A stretch of 64,000 bases of DNA from Stygiolobus azoricus (lineage in GTDB: Archaea; Thermoproteota; Thermoprotei_A; Sulfolobales; Sulfolobaceae), in assembly GCF_009729035.1 (NCBI RefSeq), contig NZ_CP045483.1, positions 496,001 through 560,000 on the forward strand, in the 5' to 3' direction. Below, piece by piece: positions 35,495-45,575 of this stretch. The notes beneath the pieces are model-generated. The model was not told where the DNA came from. It ran no database searches and saw only the letters and a program-made list of their open reading frames with translations. The position numbers and the translations under genes were made by a program. Within the stretch, counting starts at the first letter, position 1. Each line of letters begins with the position of its first letter.

Positions 35495-36316
35495 ATGATA
35501 ATAAAAACACTCATGCTTCCAGACCCTCCAATAGTTTCCGTAAGGGATAAACTAGCCGAAGCATTTAAGAAAGTTAACACGAGAGGTATAGGAAGAGTTA
35601 TAGTAGCTAATGACTCAATTGAAGGGATTATTTCCACTCGTGATTTACTTACTTTCGTTACGGAAAGGTGTGAAGAAGGTTGTGATAGGGGAGATATATT
35701 TGCACTTATTGAAAAACAAGTCGCACAAGTTATGACGCCTAGACCCGTTTACGCTTATGAAGATGATGATGTGATGGATGCATTAACATTAATGGTAGCT
35801 AGAAACTTCGGAGCCCTCCCAGTTTTGAATCGAGAGAAAAAAGTATCGGGCATTGTAACAGAAAGGGAACTACTCCTAATTTTTCAAGATCTAGACGAGT
35901 TATTTCCAGTGAAAAAGTTCATGACCAAAAAAGTAAGTACTGTCTATGAAGACGTCCCCGTGTTTGAAGCTGTAAAATTAATGATCAGGAGGGGGTTCAG
36001 GAGGTTACCTATAGTTGATGACCAAAATAAGGTTAAGGGTATAATAACAGCGGCTGACGCACTAAAACTCTTTACTAAAGCTGTGGTTAAGAGTGATCCA
36101 GACATGTTCTTCTCAAAGAAAGTCTCACAAGTAGCTACTAAAGATGTTCTAACTATAGACCCAGAGAAATCTATAAATGAAGCCGCAAGTACTATGATCA
36201 TGAAAAAAGTAGGTTCGCTTCTGATACTGAAGGAAGATGGTACAGTGGGTGGTATAATTACGGAAAGGGACTTAATCATAGCTTTACATTATCAACTACA
36301 TATAAGAGGAAAATGA
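35495..36316 (+). CDS. Protein with four CBS domains
   Basis: A 273-residue cytoplasmic protein made of two CBS pairs, which bind adenine nucleotides and act as energy sensors. Repeats of the CBS pattern are visible: VMTPRPVYAYEDDDVMDAL, FMTKKVSTVYEDVPVFEAV, QVATKDVLTIDPEKSINEA, each followed by a PVL/PIVD/LLIL strand and GIITERDLL. The first domain is the most divergent. Position after the glycogen operon hints at energy-linked control of glycogen, but it has its own gap of 55 bases and possible promoter. Confidence 0.88.
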   Translation: MIIKTLMLPDPPIVSVRDKLAEAFKKVNTRGIGRVIVANDSIEGIISTRDLLTFVTERCEEGCDRGDIFALIEKQVAQVMTPRPVYAYEDDDVMDALTLMVARNFGALPVLNREKKVSGIVTERELLLIFQDLDELFPVKKFMTKKVSTVYEDVPVFEAVKLMIRRGFRRLPIVDDQNKVKGIITAADALKLFTKAVVKSDPDMFFSKKVSQVATKDVLTIDPEKSINEAASTMIMKKVGSLLILKEDGTVGGIITERDLIIALHYQLHIRGK

Positions 36317-36506
36317 TATCTTTTTCTGTAACTAACATACATGAAAAAATAGATAGTATGTTATTTCTAAGTTCTGTAAAATAGTACAATAAAAGTATTA
36401 TAAACCAACTTATGCAATCTATATATAGATTAAGTTGTTACACTTTAAAAATTAAAGTTACAATGAGATGGAATTAAAAATTAATTCTTTGTAACCAATA
36501 TTTATA

Positions 36507-36917
36507 ATGATGAAATTGGAAAAAGAAATCAAAGTATCACATCAAGTCGATGTTGTGTTGCAGATATTAGCTGATCCAGGCTTCACAATTCCTAGGATAT
36601 TTCCTAACATTAATAGAATAAAAGTAGATGGTGAAAAGTTTGAAGCTGATGGAAAAGTTGTACTATCCTCCTATCATTTAACTGGGAGAGTGTTCCCTGG
36701 TTACAATGAAGTGAAGTATGTATTTGATTATGATAATGATAAAGGAGGTGTACTTAAAATAAGTAAAGTTAATGAAAACGTGATTAGGATCACGTTAGAG
36801 TATGACAGTTCGCTTATAGCTAGAATAGGAACGTTCATACTTAATTCTAACCTTAACAAGCTGGAAAAGAATATAAACGAGGATATTAGGTTAGAGAGAA
36901 TAAAACGTAAAATCTAG
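36507..36917 (+). CDS. SRPBCC-like small protein (DUF3211-like)
   Basis: A 136-residue protein with an antiparallel beta pattern and a long C-terminal helix ([21 protein letters not shown]), similar to START/SRPBCC hydrophobic-pocket folds and to the Sulfolobales DUF3211 family by general appearance. There is no signal or membrane segment. Two consecutive ATG codons offer the start. It lies 17 bases before ridA on the same strand, so they may be cotranscribed. Function unknown. Confidence 0.6.
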   Translation: MMKLEKEIKVSHQVDVVLQILADPGFTIPRIFPNINRIKVDGEKFEADGKVVLSSYHLTGRVFPGYNEVKYVFDYDNDKGGVLKISKVNENVIRITLEYDSSLIARIGTFILNSNLNKLEKNINEDIRLERIKRKI

Positions 36918-36934
36918 TTCCTCTTTCTTATCAT

Positions 36935-37312
36935 ATGGAAATAGTTTTCTCTCCAGATGCGCCTAAACCGATAGGTCCTTACTCTCAAGCAGTAAAAGTA
37001 GGAAATACAGTATATGTGTCTGGACAAATTCCAGTAGATCCTAAGTCTGGAGAAGTTGTTAAAGGAGGGATTAAGGAACAGACAAGAGTTGTACTCGAAA
37101 ACTTGAAGGCTGTCCTAAAGGCTGCCGGATTTGAGTTAAGCGATGTTGTAATGAGTTTCGTGTACTTAAAAGACATGAACATGTTCTCAGAATTCAATTC
37201 CGTATATGCGGAATACTTTAAGGAAAAACCACCCGCTAGAGTTACAGTGGAAGTATCAAGGTTACCAAAAGATGTTTTAATAGAAATAGCTGCTATAGGC
37301 TCGAAAGGTTAG
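36935..37312 (+). CDS. ridA: RidA/YjgF/UK114 family enamine/imine deaminase
   Basis: A 125-residue trimeric enzyme that hydrolyses reactive 2-aminoacrylate-type enamines. Signature features: [12 protein letters not shown] at the N-terminus, [10 protein letters not shown], the conserved Arg102 in [13 protein letters not shown], and the IEIAAI ending. Full family length. Its stop abuts the convergent small gene at 37313. Confidence 0.95.
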   Translation: MEIVFSPDAPKPIGPYSQAVKVGNTVYVSGQIPVDPKSGEVVKGGIKEQTRVVLENLKAVLKAAGFELSDVVMSFVYLKDMNMFSEFNSVYAEYFKEKPPARVTVEVSRLPKDVLIEIAAIGSKG

Positions 37313-37498
37313 TTAAGAAAAAATCTTTTTCATTAGTCTTTCTACGTGGGGGCACCCGTACGGGCTTCCGTGCGTACCGTGCTCAATGCATGTCGCTGAT
37401 ATAGGTTTACCTTCGAATAATAATAGAGATGCTTCATCGTCCTCTATTATCTTATAGAATGCCCCCTCAAAGACTACTCTATATGCAGCTTCTGCCAT
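37313..37498 (-). CDS. Small Cys/His-rich protein
   Basis: A protein of 61 residues (65 if started at 37510). After MAEAAYRVVFEGAFYKIIED comes a possible metal-binding C-terminus: C-x3-HGTHG-x4-GCPH. The spacing of two Cys and several His suggests zinc or iron binding. The later ATG (37498) looks more natural than the MNIN extension. Convergent and adjacent to ridA. Not recognised as a named family. Confidence 0.65.
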   Translation of the reverse strand: MAEAAYRVVFEGAFYKIIEDDEASLLLFEGKPISATCIEHGTHGSPYGCPHVERLMKKIFS

Positions 37499-37632
37499 GT
37501 TTATATTCACCTTTGTTGTCTTCTTTTAATCTTTATTATTATCAAAACTCAAATATAAGCTTTTCTATGCATAAGCTTAAGGATTCTTAATTCAAAAGAT
37601 TTTCATTGTATATAGATAAGGCAAAAAAGATT

Positions 37633-39207
37633 TCACTTAATATTACGATTATTCCATTTAAATACGAGATTAGGAAGGTTACTTGCAGTCTGCATAGTAA
37701 TTACGGTAAACGAATCTGTGAGGCTTTCAATATTTGCAGTTCTTCCCCTAACTAAGGTTAGAACTAAGTTAACTAGCCAAACCACTGTAGCTACATCGGC
37801 TATGAAGGCACCTATAGAAGCCACTAGTTCACCTGGTATAAATGTCTGTGATAGAGGGAATATTTCAGCCTTTCTTATAAGCCCGGTTAAACCGAGCTCA
37901 TCAAAACCTAGTACTACCATAGAAGAACCAACAAGGTAACCATAAAAATGAATCCACATAAGCCTTGAAGAATACCAGCTCCTTCCTGTCATCATAGGTA
38001 TCATCAAATAGATGACAGCAAAACCTGCAGGGACTATAGATAACAATATAAAGCCGTGAAAATGCCCCACTACCCACATGGTCTCGTGGATAACTGCGTC
38101 AAATGTGATGGTTGCATTCGATATTCCAGTGACTCCGGAAAAGATCGAACCAACGAAGGATAGTGAAGTGAAGGCAGTTAATATATTCCACTCAACTCTA
38201 GCCCCTTTTACAGTAGCTAGGAGGTTAAAGAAGGTCATCAATGAGGGTAGTACTACTCCGTAAGTTAATATTTCCGTTAACACCTTTATCGCTATTGGTA
38301 AGTCAACCATGTAAAGGTGATGAATAGGTACGTTGTTGGAGAATAATAGGTAAAGGACAGCAGCAACTCTAGCCATTTTATCGCTATATAAAGGCTTGTT
38401 GGCTAACATAGGTATAAGTAAATACATAGCACCTACTGCAGGTAACCAAGCCATGTAAACTACGGCATGCCACAGAATTCCGAAGGCTATTTGATTTGCT
38501 ATAGCATTCATACCCACTAGCCCGTAAAAAGCTAGTATATCCCAAATATTAGCTACTGTTTCTCCTGAATAGCCTATGGCATATAATAAGACGTCCATTA
38601 GTGTGAATACTAAGAAAATCGGCAGTTTTTCTCTGCTCGGATTTTTGCTGTGAAGATAATAATGGTAAATAATCCACAAAGTCTGCATATAAGTAGCAAC
38701 GTCTATTAACATCCAGCCGAAATACCAGAGGGGCGATACGACATAAAGAGAGTATTCTGGTAATCCTAGAGGAACCAGATAGTACCAGCCTTCTGACGGG
38801 AAGTAATTATCGAATCCTTGGGAATTTACTATAAGTATCGGTCCCTCAAGTAACATGAAGGCTATGTTAAATAAAATGAAGGACACATTAAAGAACCATT
38901 TAGCTCTAGGTTCCATCTTCAGCATTTTGAATGTGAAGTAAATGAAGATAGCAAACTCTAATTGCTGTGCAAAACCGAAAAGATCTCTCATTCCGTGCAA
39001 GGTAATAGAGGCGTAGTATTCTTGCGGTGTTAAAGGTAATGTTTGAGTAAGTCCCCACGAAGCTTCTTGTATTCTAACCATTAAGGCGTCTACAACTCCT
39101 AATGCTCCCCATACTATACTCATCACGATCATAGCCATCGTTATTCTCGTTACCCAATCCTTATCCAGTTGAAATATCGCGTTTACGATTGAAACTAATT
39201 GTTTCAT
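37633..39207 (-). CDS. Haem-copper terminal oxidase subunit I (DoxB-like)
   Basis: A 524-residue respiratory oxidase subunit with about 12-14 transmembrane helices. Haem and copper ligands are visible: low-spin haem His71 (LHGMRD) and His384 region in GHFHG (His382, His384), CuB His247 with the Tyr251 partner in WHAVVY, and His296-His297. His374 (IHETMW) lies in the same helix pair. The N-terminus (FQLDKDWVTRI) recalls the Acidianus quinol oxidase DoxB, but I give no symbol. No subunit II or other oxidase gene is adjacent, which is unusual. Confidence 0.85.
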   Translation of the reverse strand: MKQLVSIVNAIFQLDKDWVTRITMAMIVMSIVWGALGVVDALMVRIQEASWGLTQTLPLTPQEYYASITLHGMRDLFGFAQQLEFAIFIYFTFKMLKMEPRAKWFFNVSFILFNIAFMLLEGPILIVNSQGFDNYFPSEGWYYLVPLGLPEYSLYVVSPLWYFGWMLIDVATYMQTLWIIYHYYLHSKNPSREKLPIFLVFTLMDVLLYAIGYSGETVANIWDILAFYGLVGMNAIANQIAFGILWHAVVYMAWLPAVGAMYLLIPMLANKPLYSDKMARVAAVLYLLFSNNVPIHHLYMVDLPIAIKVLTEILTYGVVLPSLMTFFNLLATVKGARVEWNILTAFTSLSFVGSIFSGVTGISNATITFDAVIHETMWVVGHFHGFILLSIVPAGFAVIYLMIPMMTGRSWYSSRLMWIHFYGYLVGSSMVVLGFDELGLTGLIRKAEIFPLSQTFIPGELVASIGAFIADVATVVWLVNLVLTLVRGRTANIESLTDSFTVITMQTASNLPNLVFKWNNRNIK

Positions 39208-39488
39208 GATTATCAGAGTTAAATGTAGTGCATTAAATATTTGAATTTATAACTTTTTTATGAAATTTTCTTTTTTGTAGAAAAATTTAATTTGCTAAAT
39301 TGCAATATTTACAAAAAATAACTTATAGAAATGGTCATGAGTAGAAAAAGACGAGTCTTAATCACTACGATTAAGCTGACTCTTTAAAAGAATGTGGCTT
39401 AATAATACTGACATAATACCAAGGGCTCATATTTAAATGGTATTATTTGTAGGCATATTAAATACATTAACACGATAATCAGTTAATT

Positions 39489-41492
39489 ATGTTCATACTT
39501 TTCACAAAGGATGGAGAATATTACCTATATCTAGATGGTACTTTGAGAAAGACCCAAGAGAGACCTAAACTAAGAGGGGACGTGATCGGCTATGTTATCA
39601 AGTATGAGAACGGTAAGGTTAAGCTAACCTCTACACCAGTTTACGACTCCTCTAAGCTTGACGGTTTGAAAGAGGCGGTACTCGTAGATCGTATAGAAGA
39701 ACTTAACGCATATATCTTCCAAACTCCCGATTCCGTAATCCTACATTTCGGAGAGATCAGAGGTAATGTGGTTGAAAATATTCCTTACTTACTAGTTCAC
39801 GGTGTACCCATACCTAAAGGAGACGTGAAAACCTTGATGAATTACATGGACACAAGTTATGAACTAACCAAGTACATGCTCAGGGAACACAATAACCCTG
39901 AAGTAGTAAGGGCAGCGGTAATCGCATTATCCCGCTTAAACAAGTGCAATGAGGCCATACAGCTCTACAATACTTTGACCTCGAAGTTCCCAGAGGAATC
40001 TTTAGCAGTAGCTGAGTGCTATGAGAAGGTAGGAGAAGAATTAGAAGCCCTGAAAATATACTCCTTCTTCTCGGAGAATAAATATAGGGAATTAGAGAAG
40101 AAGTTAAGGGAGAGAGCTAACAGCTTAATAGACGAATTTGATAGAACCAGTAACGTTAAAGCGTTATTTGAAGCCTTAAAGGTATTACCAACTTATGATG
40201 CTCCAGCCCTTAAACTGGGCTGGTACTTCTTATCTAAGAAAAACTATAAGGAAGCTGTTAAGTATTTCGAAGAAGCGGTCAAACTAAGAAGAGACTTCAG
40301 TAACTTGTTGGCTCTAGCTAACGCTTATGTTAAGAACCAACAGTACGAACAAGCATTGAAAGTGATCGAGGAAGCTGAGAAGCTAAGGAGGAACTCCTCC
40401 ACGGCTTATCTGAAGGGCTTAGCCTATGAGGCACTTAATTCCCCTTCAAATGCTATGAAGGAGTTCTTGTTTGCTTGTAAAGAGGGGTTCGTTGAAGCAT
40501 GTAGTAAAGTAAAACCTTATATGCTCTACACACCTAGGGACGAGTTCGACCCAAGCAGTTGGATAGGGTATGTCCTTTACGGTTACAAAGTAGAAAAAGT
40601 AATAGGTACTGGAGGTATGGGTTATGTCCTCCTGGTGGAAAAGGGGATGAGAAAATTTGCCATGAAAGTGGTAAAGAAGGAGTTTCGTTATGACGAGTTA
40701 CTTTATGAAGTAGCTAAAATGCAAGAGATATCTAAGGGCTCAACTAATTTAGTAAGGATATTTGCAAGTTTTGTAGATGAGAATTTTACAGACTACTACT
40801 CATCTCCACCGGCAATAGTTATGGAATATATGGAAGGAGGGGATCTGAGGGAGATTTTAGTAAATTCGGAGTTTTCGACACTAAGGCATTCGAGTAAGTG
40901 GAGTCAAATAGTTGCCGTGATCTTTTCAAAAATAGCCGATGCCGTAATTCACATTAATAAAAACGGGTACGTGCACTGCGACATAAAACCATCTAACGTT
41001 CTGTTCACTTCAAGACTTCCTAAATACGGGGATGAGGCGCTTGATGTATTAACTACAGGTAGAGTTGAGCCGAAACTTTCTGATCTTGGGTCGGCAGTAA
41101 AATTGGGTCTACCGGTCATTCACTACACACCGTACTATGCTCACCCAATGCAAAGGTTCGGAGGAAAGGCTGAATATAACTTTGATGTGTACTCATTTAC
41201 AGTCTCACTATACGTAGCTTTGACAAATAACTTCCCCTTCCCAGAGTGGTTAGAAAGGGAGATAGAGGAAGCAGTAACTGATCCATCTAAAAGAGAAATT
41301 GCTCTAAAAGACTTCTACAGCCTAGAACCCAGGTTGGATTATATTCCCGAAGAATTCCGTGACATAATTGAAAAAGGCCTTAAGGGAGAACTCTCTATGG
41401 AGATGATAAGTAGGGAATTAAAGTACATAGTACGTTATAACTATGGTATAGACCTACAAAGTAATAATACTGCTAGCACTACTGAAATATGA
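39489..41492 (+). CDS. TPR-containing Ser/Thr protein kinase
   Basis: A 667-residue protein. The N-terminal 110 residues are a beta-rich domain, about 130-345 are tetratricopeptide-like helical repeats (ALKLGWYFLSKKNYKEAVKYF is a clear unit), and the rest is a Hanks-type kinase. The kinase has glycine loop GTGGMGYV (near 375), catalytic lysine FAMKVVKK, MEYMEGGDL, catalytic loop HCDIKPSNVL in place of HRD, and DLG instead of DFG. Archaeal kinases of this build take part in signalling, including archaellum control in Sulfolobus. It stands alone after a 280-bp AT-rich region. Confidence 0.9.
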   Translation: MFILFTKDGEYYLYLDGTLRKTQERPKLRGDVIGYVIKYENGKVKLTSTPVYDSSKLDGLKEAVLVDRIEELNAYIFQTPDSVILHFGEIRGNVVENIPYLLVHGVPIPKGDVKTLMNYMDTSYELTKYMLREHNNPEVVRAAVIALSRLNKCNEAIQLYNTLTSKFPEESLAVAECYEKVGEELEALKIYSFFSENKYRELEKKLRERANSLIDEFDRTSNVKALFEALKVLPTYDAPALKLGWYFLSKKNYKEAVKYFEEAVKLRRDFSNLLALANAYVKNQQYEQALKVIEEAEKLRRNSSTAYLKGLAYEALNSPSNAMKEFLFACKEGFVEACSKVKPYMLYTPRDEFDPSSWIGYVLYGYKVEKVIGTGGMGYVLLVEKGMRKFAMKVVKKEFRYDELLYEVAKMQEISKGSTNLVRIFASFVDENFTDYYSSPPAIVMEYMEGGDLREILVNSEFSTLRHSSKWSQIVAVIFSKIADAVIHINKNGYVHCDIKPSNVLFTSRLPKYGDEALDVLTTGRVEPKLSDLGSAVKLGLPVIHYTPYYAHPMQRFGGKAEYNFDVYSFTVSLYVALTNNFPFPEWLEREIEEAVTDPSKREIALKDFYSLEPRLDYIPEEFRDIIEKGLKGELSMEMISRELKYIVRYNYGIDLQSNNTASTTEI

Positions 41493-41829
41493 CACGAGGA
41501 CGCACTCCTTTTCTCAACATAATTGAAAAGTTTTTAACTATTTCCTTAATCTTTTGTCAAACTTATATTATTTAAAAATTTCCGATTATTGCGATTTTAT
41601 TGAGTGTGTTCAACAATTTAAATTATTTGAAACTTATTCATAGATCAACCTCAAATCCGATGTTGTTTAATAACTCCTTTAATAAAAGGGTTATTATCAA
41701 GATTTTTTAACAAAAATCCTACGTTAGGTTAGGAAAGTTTTACTCATTTATTTTAGTAAATATTAATTTAACAAAATAGTTAGGCAAACTTATTTTATTA
41801 CCGTAAAGCTATATGAGTTCCTAAATCGA
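41493..41829. other. AT-rich intergenic stretch after the kinase gene
   Basis: More than 300 bases with no supportable gene or RNA. It holds many T-runs that would serve as archaeal terminators for the kinase gene. The decayed coding remnant described next begins at about 41830. Confidence 0.45.
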
Positions 41830-42119
41830 ATTACAACATTGTGGTTCTCTTAGTCACCCGACTGACCACAAAATGTAGTTCCGAACCGATGGTGGGAACT
41901 ATAAACTTTTTTGGAACGGAATCCCTCATTAGAGGAAGTCAGATCAAATACAACTTAATCCTAAACTCCATAGGTAGTTTTTCAACGTTTCTGATAAGAT
42001 TCATTAACCTCTCATCTTTATCTTGTTTGCACCGAGCCTTATAACTTCCTCAACAACCAACCCTACTAACCTTCCTAGCAGATCCTTCAGGTGAAAGGAG
42101 TGAATCCTTGAGAGTATAA
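41830..42119 (-). pseudogene. Decayed coding remnant, possibly a transposase fragment
   Basis: Directly after the modE-like stop, the minus strand reads IHSFHLKDLLGRLVGLVV then EEVIRLGANKIKMRG before a stop. After a shift it continues NLIRNVEKLPMEFRIKLYL, a stop, then PLMRDSVPKKFIVPTIGSE and LHFVVSRVTKR. The pieces are coding-like and in order but lack a start and contain stops. The pattern suggests a fragment of a transposase or similar mobile gene; I cannot name the family. Confidence 0.4.
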
Positions 42120-42461
42120 TCAAGTATTTGTCGTAACGTCGTTGAGCTTTTCCTCATATTTTTTTAAAACTTCCTCGATTTCTTTTTCTGCACTCTGGTA
42201 AATTTCTAGAATCTTATCTAACTTCTCAGATAATATTGTCCCTCCAGCTCCCTTTCCTCCTTTTTTGGTTTCAATTCCACCCAGAAGTCCTTCAATCTTC
42301 TTTACATACTCCCAAGCAAATTTATACGACACATTTACGTTTTTAGCTGCCTCAGCAATACTTCCAGTGCTCTTAATGTTCTCTAGCAGTTTGACCCCAC
42401 CCTTACCCAAAATAGGTTTACCGTCATCTGTTTCTATCCAGATTTTGAACCTAATCTTCAT
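42120..42461 (-). CDS. ModE-type winged-helix regulator without ligand domain
   Basis: A 113-residue protein corresponding to the N-terminal LysR-like helix-turn-helix of Mod[46 protein letters not shown], then [15 protein letters not shown]. The molybdate-binding TOBE domains are absent, and it ends in a helical tail. Such stand-alone domains occur widely in archaea and need not sense molybdate. Its ATG overlaps the purK stop by 4 bases, so it is translated with a purine gene. Confidence 0.85.
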   Translation of the reverse strand: MKIRFKIWIETDDGKPILGKGGVKLLENIKSTGSIAEAAKNVNVSYKFAWEYVKKIEGLLGGIETKKGGKGAGGTILSEKLDKILEIYQSAEKEIEEVLKKYEEKLNDVTTNT

Positions 42462-43558
42462 AAGTCTAAGCCTTCAGGGTATATTAGTTTCATAATATTA
42501 TCAATTTTTTGCTTAACATCCTCTAAATCCTCCCCTACAACGTTAACATGCCCCATCTTTCTCCTCTTCTTGACTTCACTCTTACCGTACCAGTATACCT
42601 TTCCAAATTTCAACACCTCATAAGGAACATTGTCAGTCCCAATTATGTTAACCATTCCACCATAAGAAAGTAGTGTTGTATCTCCTAACTCTATTTCACT
42701 TATAGCCCTTATGTGCTGTTCGAATTGAGATACGAAAGCAGCATCAAGTGTGTAATGACCCGTATTGTGGACTCTAGGTGCGAACTCATTAATTAATATT
42801 TCTCCTTTTCTTACAAAGAACTCAATGCCCATAGTCCCTACGTACTCCAGTGAGTCTGCTAATCTCTTTGCAATATCCTTAAAACGATCATCGTTAAGTG
42901 GTCCGTAATTATAAACTAGAATACCTTTCTCGTTATAGTTAAAAGTAGGAGGATAAACCTTGAAATTTCCCTTCTTATCTCTAACCGCGATTATTGATGC
43001 CTCATAGTCATAATCCACAAACTCTTCAACCACAAATTTACATTTCATATCTTTTATGAATGAGTATTTTTCCACGTCACCCTTTATGAAATAGTGTCCC
43101 TTTCCGTCGTATCCTCCTCTACTCTGTTTAATAACACCTACGTTATTGAACTGGTCTTTAAGTATCCTTAACGCCTCTTCCCCATCTTCCGCTACGTAAA
43201 ATTTGGGGGTCGGTAAGTTATGATTCTTATAATACATCTTCTCCTTCCATCTTTCTCTTTTCAGCTCAACAGTGTTTATATTAGGGAAGAGCTTATCCTT
43301 CTCTTTAGCGTATTCCAGAGCTTCTTCTTTTACGTGCTCAAACTCAAAAGTCACAATGTCAACTTGGTTGATCATCTCTTTGTATTCTTCGAGCTTGAAA
43401 CACTTATCTGCAACCCTGCAAGCTGGGGCATTAGGTTCATCCATCACGTAGAAAGTGAAAGGGAACTTCCTCCCTTCAAGGATCATCATTAAACCTAGTT
43501 GTCCTCCTCCTAGAATTCCAATCTTCCTTTTATTCGAGTCTTGTATTAAGGACTTCAT
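42458..43558 (-). CDS. purK: N5-carboxyaminoimidazole ribonucleotide synthase PurK
   Basis: A 366-residue ATP-grasp enzyme of purine synthesis, converting AIR, bicarbonate and ATP to N5-CAIR. The N-terminal [12 protein letters not shown] motif, the central ATP-grasp stretch [15 protein letters not shown], the [13 protein letters not shown] segment and [13 protein letters not shown] are typical. Its start lies 29 bases inside the purE gene, an unusually long overlap that implies coupled translation. Confidence 0.95.
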   Translation of the reverse strand: MKSLIQDSNKRKIGILGGGQLGLMMILEGRKFPFTFYVMDEPNAPACRVADKCFKLEEYKEMINQVDIVTFEFEHVKEEALEYAKEKDKLFPNINTVELKRERWKEKMYYKNHNLPTPKFYVAEDGEEALRILKDQFNNVGVIKQSRGGYDGKGHYFIKGDVEKYSFIKDMKCKFVVEEFVDYDYEASIIAVRDKKGNFKVYPPTFNYNEKGILVYNYGPLNDDRFKDIAKRLADSLEYVGTMGIEFFVRKGEILINEFAPRVHNTGHYTLDAAFVSQFEQHIRAISEIELGDTTLLSYGGMVNIIGTDNVPYEVLKFGKVYWYGKSEVKKRRKMGHVNVVGEDLEDVKQKIDNIMKLIYPEGLDL

Positions 43559-44003
43559 TTCTCATATCCTCTATGAACTTCTTTACTTTTTCAGCTATAT
43601 CCGGATACTTAATACCTAAAATCCTTAAGGCGAGTAATGCAGCGTTTTTAGCTCCACCTATAGCTACTGTAGCAACGGGTACGCCATAGGGCATCTGGAC
43701 TATTGATAGTAGGGAGTCTAACCCATTGAGGTTTTTAGACGGAATTGGTACTCCGATCACCGGTAAATGAGTTAAGGATGCAGTCATACCTGGGAGATGG
43801 GCTGCACCTCCAGCCCCCGCTATTATAACTTCAATACCTCGCTTATCTGCGGTTTTAGCAAATTCTACCATGAATTCTGGCGTTCTATGAGCAGAGACTA
43901 CTCTAACCTCGGTTTCTACTCCGAAATTCTTGAGAATTTCAACGGCTTCTTTCATATATTCCCAATCGGATTTGCTCCCCATAATGACGGCTACTTTTGG
44001 CAT
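43530..44003 (-). CDS. purE: N5-CAIR mutase PurE
   Basis: A 157-residue class I PurE that moves the carboxylate of N5-CAIR to give CAIR. Signature motifs: [11 protein letters not shown] at the N-terminus, SAHRTPEFM with the catalytic His, and [11 protein letters not shown]. Full length for the family. It is the first gene of purE-purK-modE; an AT-rich 80-bp gap separates it from the divergent gene at 44086. Confidence 0.95.
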   Translation of the reverse strand: MPKVAVIMGSKSDWEYMKEAVEILKNFGVETEVRVVSAHRTPEFMVEFAKTADKRGIEVIIAGAGGAAHLPGMTASLTHLPVIGVPIPSKNLNGLDSLLSIVQMPYGVPVATVAIGGAKNAALLALRILGIKYPDIAEKVKKFIEDMRNEVLNTRLE

Positions 44004-44085
44004 GGTTATACTTTATCAAGAGGAAATTTAAGCTAAAATGTTAATTGAAAAAATTTATTTATGTTCATGTAAATACTAATTTTGA

Positions 44086-44673
44086 ATGAACGAAATAACG
44101 CTATTACGTAGGGCTGAAGAGATTATCCTAATGCTTTCCAAAAACGATTTCTTAGAGAGTCTAGGATTTCAGATAGAAGATAATGAGACATTTGAGACTT
44201 CAATTCTTAGTGTGAAGATAAAAGGTAAAATAATGAAGAAGATTGAGGAAAACTCAGTGTCAATTCTCCTTCACACAAAACTTGGGTCTTGCAAAATCGA
44301 CGTAGTAATTATTCCACTTGACGAGTACTCTAGCAGAATTAAAGTTAACGTAAGTGGTTGGGGCTTTGCAGGCAAAATTATGAAGAACAAAGTTATAAAT
44401 AATTTGATCAACTTCGTAATCAAGGCTGAATTTGAGCCTAGTAGTATGATACAGAAGAAGCTAAAACTTAAGCTTTATACGAACTATATGGGATTTTTAA
44501 AACTCCTTGAAACACTGCCTAAGGATGAGTCTGTATACTACTTTCTAGTGGTTAATAAGTCTTATATAGTGGAAATAGTTAACGGGATACCTCTATATGG
44601 GGAGGAGATCAAAAAGAACTGTGAAGATATATGTTATATAGAACTTTATGAGTTTAAGCCAACTACTATTTAA
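44086..44673 (+). CDS. Hypothetical protein, 195 residues
   Basis: Not recognised. A soluble alpha/beta protein: a helical start (EITLLRRAEEIILMLSKNDF), a beta-rich centre (VSILLHTKLGSCKIDVVIIP, SRIKVNVSGWGFAGKIMK), and a C-terminal part with a CEDICY pair. The central pattern of strands around a helix recalls SRPBCC-like folds, as in the 36507-36917 protein, but this is only an impression. It begins a plus-strand row with a flavoprotein and a nucleoside hydrolase. Confidence 0.6.
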   Translation: MNEITLLRRAEEIILMLSKNDFLESLGFQIEDNETFETSILSVKIKGKIMKKIEENSVSILLHTKLGSCKIDVVIIPLDEYSSRIKVNVSGWGFAGKIMKNKVINNLINFVIKAEFEPSSMIQKKLKLKLYTNYMGFLKLLETLPKDESVYYFLVVNKSYIVEIVNGIPLYGEEIKKNCEDICYIELYEFKPTTI

Positions 44674-44700
44674 ATCTTTCTATCACAATAATATAACTGT

Positions 44701-45567
44701 ATGGACGTTTACTCAGAAGATGAACTATTTAAAGTTATCAGAGGCGCTTATGAAGAGGGGCTTAAAATCCAGGTTTTAGGTAATGGTAAACACGGGAAAA
44801 AAGTAGGTGTAAACGAGTATGTCTACACTAGAAAGATGAACTGGTTTGAAATTAAAAACGGAGTTGTGGAGGCTTTAGCGGGAGCTGACGTAAACGCGAT
44901 CAGAAAAGAGGCTAGCGAAGAAGGTTTACTTTTACCAACACTATACGATGGGACAGTAGGAGGATTACTTGCTACGAATTTTCCTTCACCACTTTCTACA
45001 GCTTACGGTAAGCCTATAGATTTTACTAATTGGGTAAGAGTGCTTACTCCTTATGGAGGTATTAAGTGGAAGATGTTAATTGGTTCCAAAGGGATTGTGG
45101 GAGCAATTTCTAGAGCTGAACTTAAACTCTACCCAAAGCCCTCAAAGATCTTAACTTACGAGAGGGAGGAGGTAGTTGATAGAGACATATCAAAACTAAT
45201 GAGCCTTTCACCCCTAGTATTACTGGTAGACTATCAGGGAGGGAAATTTAGAGTTCATGCCTCATACACTAAAGAGGTAATGCTAAAGGGTTATTCAGTT
45301 GACGAGGGAGTTCCTCTAGTTGAGGTAAATGACGAGAGGAAAGAAGTTATAGTCGAAGGGGACGACTTCGAGAGTTTCAAAAAGGTTGTAGAAGTATCAC
45401 AGCCTTTATACGCCTACTGGATATGGAAGAGCGGAATTTTTGTTTTGGTAAATGCGGATACAGAAATGTTAAAAGAGGCTCATATAGAGTATTATACTAA
45501 GGATCAACCGAAAGAGGTTTACGTTAAACTTAAGAGGTTGTTAGACGCTAGGAGTATCTTTGTTTAG
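44701..45567 (+). CDS. FAD-binding oxidoreductase, GlcE-like (FAD_binding_4)
   Basis: A 288-residue flavoprotein with the PCMH-type FAD domain. [11 protein letters not shown] matches the first FAD loop, and [17 protein letters not shown] and [19 protein letters not shown] are the second FAD-binding region. It is shorter than full D-lactate/glycolate dehydrogenases and resembles the GlcE subunit, which oxidises 2-hydroxy acids with a partner. No GlcD or GlcF gene is adjacent. The next gene starts 8 bases downstream, suggesting an operon. Confidence 0.8.
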   Translation: MDVYSEDELFKVIRGAYEEGLKIQVLGNGKHGKKVGVNEYVYTRKMNWFEIKNGVVEALAGADVNAIRKEASEEGLLLPTLYDGTVGGLLATNFPSPLSTAYGKPIDFTNWVRVLTPYGGIKWKMLIGSKGIVGAISRAELKLYPKPSKILTYEREEVVDRDISKLMSLSPLVLLVDYQGGKFRVHASYTKEVMLKGYSVDEGVPLVEVNDERKEVIVEGDDFESFKKVVEVSQPLYAYWIWKSGIFVLVNADTEMLKEAHIEYYTKDQPKEVYVKLKRLLDARSIFV

Positions 45568-45575
45568 GGGTCTTA

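Noticed and set aside
35944-36279. Minus-strand 111-codon frame in the CBS protein gene
   Set aside because: Pure shadow of the repeated CBS domains on the other strand.
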